NCBI GenBank assembly: GCA_031286615.1
Contig: JAITUA010000017.1
Location: forward strand, 62,001 to 126,000
Length of the DNA stretch: 64,000 nt
From: Chryseobacterium sp.
GTDB taxonomy: Bacteria > Bacteroidota > Bacteroidia > Flavobacteriales > Weeksellaceae
Direction: 5' to 3'
In this document: in pieces, positions 62,003 to 64,000 of the stretch
Layout of the letters: the number at the start of each line of letters is the position of its first letter
How positions within the stretch are numbered: position 1 is the stretch's first letter
Program-made: the position numbers and the translations under genes
The notes under the pieces: generated by a model
Told to the model about the DNA's origin: nothing
What the model saw: only the letters and a program-made list of their open reading frames with translations
Database searches by the model: none

Positions 62003-62677
62003 ATGAACTATACGCTTATTAAAGATTTTATAGATCTGCTGGAAGAATTCGAAACAGAAGTCAGCACTTATCCTGAGTTGTACCCGGTAACCGTTCAGGG
62101 TTTTAAAGCATGGATTTCTGATAAAGAGAATATTGAAGAAAATCAAACTGAAGAGCCGTACTGGGAAGGCAAGGAGAATGGAAGGACACCGGAGAGCGCC
62201 ATCAGTACATTACTTGTTCACCTTAACCGGTATGCAAAAACATACTCAAAGTCTGCTATCTCAGATTCTGAATTTTCTACTCAGGAAGACTTTATTTATC
62301 TGATTAATCTTAAAGCTTTTGGTGAGATGACAAAAATGGCTCTTATCAAAAAAAATATTCATGATAAGCCTGTAGGTATGCTGATTATTGCCAGACTTTT
62401 ACGCCAGGGACTTGTTGAACAGACAGACTCTGATGTAGACAAACGCAGTAAATTAATCCGTATTACCGGAAGAGGATTGCAGATCCTGGAAAAGCAAATG
62501 GAAAAAATCCGCCAGGCGACCAATATCGTAGCAGGAAATCTCAATTATTACGAGAAAATGGAGCTTATACGTATTCTTAATAAGCTGGATCGTTTTCATT
62601 ATCCTATTTTTTCACGAAATATCAATCCTGATGAGCTTATCAATACAGTGTATGATGAATATGCGTTTAAATCATAG
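62003..62677 (+). CDS. MarR-like winged-helix regulator
   Basis: A 224-residue protein, longer than usual MarR proteins. The N-terminal part (about 1-75) is acidic and helical, followed by the MarR core: STQEDFIYLINLKAFGEMTKMALIKKNIHDKPVGMLIIARLLRQGLVEQTDSDVDKRSKLIRITGRG (about 93-160) and a dimerisation helix. It could act on neighbouring genes; its ligand is unknown. Confidence 0.8.
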   Translation: MNYTLIKDFIDLLEEFETEVSTYPELYPVTVQGFKAWISDKENIEENQTEEPYWEGKENGRTPESAISTLLVHLNRYAKTYSKSAISDSEFSTQEDFIYLINLKAFGEMTKMALIKKNIHDKPVGMLIIARLLRQGLVEQTDSDVDKRSKLIRITGRGLQILEKQMEKIRQATNIVAGNLNYYEKMELIRILNKLDRFHYPIFSRNINPDELINTVYDEYAFKS

Positions 62678-62789
62678 GCTAAACGATCTGTACAGAGCTT
62701 AGATTGCAGAAAGGAAATATATCTTATTAGAATATATAATCAATTTAAGTAAATCATCAAATATTCTTCGGTTCAGGATCGTAAAATAT

Positions 62790-62821
62790 AAATCCTGCAA
62801 AATTGAATTTTTGCAGGATTT
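62790..62821. terminator. Hairpin after the MarR-like gene
   Basis: AAATCCTGCAAAA pairs with TTTTGCAGGATTT (loop of about six bases). The flanking T-tract is weak on the plus strand; it lies between the MarR gene and the tRNA on the other strand and may serve both. Confidence 0.6.
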
Positions 62822-62868
62822 ATCAAACTTTTAGTGCATTTTTGAAAGATTTTATCTGATACACAAAG

Positions 62869-62942
62869 TGGAGAATACGGGATTCGAACCCGTGACCTTT
62901 TGACTGCCAGTCAAACGCGCTAGCCAACTGCGCCAATCCCCC
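62869..62942 (-). tRNA. tRNA-Ala (anticodon GGC)
   Basis: The complement folds as a complete tRNA: acceptor GGGGGAT/ATTCTCC, D-stem GCGC/GCGC, anticodon stem TTTGA/TCAAA with loop CTGGCAG (anticodon GGC), and T-arm ACGGG-TTCGAAT-CCCGT. The G3-U70 pair, the alanine identity element, is present, and the discriminator base is A. CCA is not encoded. Confidence 0.96.
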
Positions 62943-63306
62943 ATATCTTCTTTTATTGCGAAGCGGGTACAAAAGTAAGTATTTAAATAATATATGCAAC
63001 TATTTTGTAGTTTTTATTTGATAAAAATTTGAAACAGAATACATTTAAATGTTGAGTAGGTGCAAAATTTAGATGCAGAATATTATTTATTGTATTCTGT
63101 AACCACCTTAGAACATTATTTTTATAAATTACAGGGCTAACTTTTTTGTCCTAAGCTCAAATACAGCTTTAAAAATCAGTATTATTGTAAGGAAATAATA
63201 TTCTACAATATTTACGGAGCATTGAATTTTTTTAATCATTAAAAGAAACTACTATCGGGTTTTTGTAGCGTTTTATTACAATATTGTTAATCAGGTAAAA
63301 TTAAAA
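62943..63306. other. Intergenic region between tRNA-Ala and moaD
   Basis: Apart from the tRNA promoter at its left end, I see no gene, RNA structure or clear moaD promoter in this 364-base AT-rich stretch. Confidence 0.5.
62970..62999 (-). promoter_or_regulatory. Consensus promoter of tRNA-Ala
   Basis: On the minus strand TTG (complement of 62997-62999), 19 bases, then TACTTTTG (complement of 62970-62977). Both elements match the Bacteroidota consensus; the tRNA starts 27 bases on. Confidence 0.7.
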
Positions 63307-63549
63307 ATGATACTCAAAATATTAGCATTCGGAATCACGAAAGATATTTTCGGAACTTCGGAAAAAGAAATAGAAATAGACGAAGGTGCCGATGTTGAAG
63401 CACTGAAAACATTGCTGGAAAAAGATTTTCCGGAACTGAAAAAACTGAAATCCTATTTTATTGCCGTTGACGATGAATATGCAGAAGACAGTCAGATCGT
63501 AACAGTTTCTAACGAAATAGCAATAATTCCTCCGGTAAGCGGCGGATAA
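63307..63549 (+). CDS. moaD: MoaD, sulphur-carrier subunit of molybdopterin synthase
   Basis: An 80-residue ubiquitin-like protein ending in the required Gly-Gly (PPVSGG), whose C-terminal thiocarboxylate gives the dithiolene sulphur. It has the expected IDEGADVEALKTLLEKDFPEL helix. The moaE gene follows after five bases. Confidence 0.92.
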   Translation: MILKILAFGITKDIFGTSEKEIEIDEGADVEALKTLLEKDFPELKKLKSYFIAVDDEYAEDSQIVTVSNEIAIIPPVSGG

Positions 63550-63554
63550 CAGAT

Positions 63555-63971
63555 ATGATTGATATAAAAATAACAGAGAATCCACTGGATATCCAGGAAT
63601 GTTTTACCCTTGCTTCAGATCCAGCATGCGGGGGAATTGCATCATTTGTAGGAACAGTACGAAATCATACCAAAGACAAAACTGTTACCAGGCTGGAGTA
63701 TGAGTGCTATCAATCCATGGCCGTTAAGGAGATGCGAAAAATTGCAGATAAGGCTATCTCTTTATTTTCAGTAAAAAATATTGTAGTTCATCATCGTACC
63801 GGAACTTTATTTCCAGGTGATACAGCGGTAATAATCGTCGTAAGCGATGGGCATAGAAATGCTGTTTTCGATGCGTGCAGCTATATTATTGAGACAATCA
63901 AGCAAACGGTTCCTATCTGGAAAAAAGAAGTGCTGGAAAACGGAGAAGAATGGGTTTCTGCACATCCCTGA
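63555..63971 (+). CDS. moaE: MoaE, catalytic subunit of molybdopterin synthase
   Basis: A 138-residue MoaE that converts precursor Z to molybdopterin with MoaD. Signatures: GGIASFVGTVRNHT, RLEYECYQSMAVKEM, VHHRTGTLFPGDTAVIIVVSDGHRNAVFDAC and PIWKKEVLENGEEW, which hold the active-site Lys residues. Complete, ending 29 bases before the window edge; other moa genes probably continue outside. Confidence 0.95.
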   Translation: MIDIKITENPLDIQECFTLASDPACGGIASFVGTVRNHTKDKTVTRLEYECYQSMAVKEMRKIADKAISLFSVKNIVVHHRTGTLFPGDTAVIIVVSDGHRNAVFDACSYIIETIKQTVPIWKKEVLENGEEWVSAHP

Positions 63972-64000
63972 TTTGAGAAATAAAATTTTGTACCTTTACT

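Overview
The window is AT-rich chromosomal DNA of a Gram-negative flavobacterium, most likely Chryseobacterium or a close relative in the Weeksellaceae (Bacteroidota). Support comes from a PorQ-type type IX secretion protein beside cmk, a TamL-type BamA-family lipoprotein, lipoproteins with flavobacterial signal peptides, a TonB-dependent receptor, DUF4142/DUF892/DUF2383 stress proteins, the lysine 6-aminotransferase route, and promoters of the Bacteroidota TTG-N19/20-TAnnTTTG type. I see no transposase, integrase, phage block, CRISPR array or rRNA. The DNA looks like ordinary chromosome with small accessory patches.

Layout. 0-9 kb: end of a ferredoxin-type reductase, a SanA/YdcF-like protein, tamL divergent from an SpoU methyltransferase, a small membrane/stress operon (YtxH, holin-like, unknown), cmk, porQ and pyrH. 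9-19 kb: a cytoplasmic class 3 lipase, frr, a KAS III enzyme, two exported unknown proteins, and an ftsK-lolA-lptF/G block on the minus strand. 19-26 kb: an exported isochorismatase-like hydrolase, a Crp/Fnr regulator, a fused CcsBA cytochrome c maturation protein, a four-copy degenerate repeat array, and an SPFH protein with a ribbon-helix-helix partner. 26-31 kb: a 49-residue membrane protein with its own consensus promoter, then a lysine catabolic pair (aminoadipate-semialdehyde dehydrogenase and lysine 6-aminotransferase). 31-38 kb: a GbsR-like regulator with a tripartite RND efflux pump, then a GNAT-MarR pair behind a perfect 12-bp palindrome. 38-50 kb: a zinc-ribbon/beta-barrel protein, a TonB receptor, stress genes, an AlkB homologue, a TPP riboswitch controlling a PnuT-like transporter and an acyl-CoA-dehydrogenase-like flavoprotein, a hydrolase and a PhzF protein. 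50-54 kb: two closely related Crp/Fnr regulators flank lysC, which has a transcription attenuator with a lysine-rich leader peptide. 54-61.5 kb: a signalling operon of two sensor kinases, two single-domain response regulators, CheR and CheB, without chemoreceptor or motility genes. 61.5-64 kb: an unknown protein, a MarR regulator, tRNA-Ala and moaD-moaE.

The most interesting items are the lysC attenuator, where leader peptide, antiterminator and terminator can all be read from the sequence; the TPP-controlled flavoprotein of unknown substrate; the receptor-free CheR/CheB phosphorelay operon; the 24.6-25.1 kb repeat array; and several proteins under 60 residues. All functions are read from sequence only; no database search was run.
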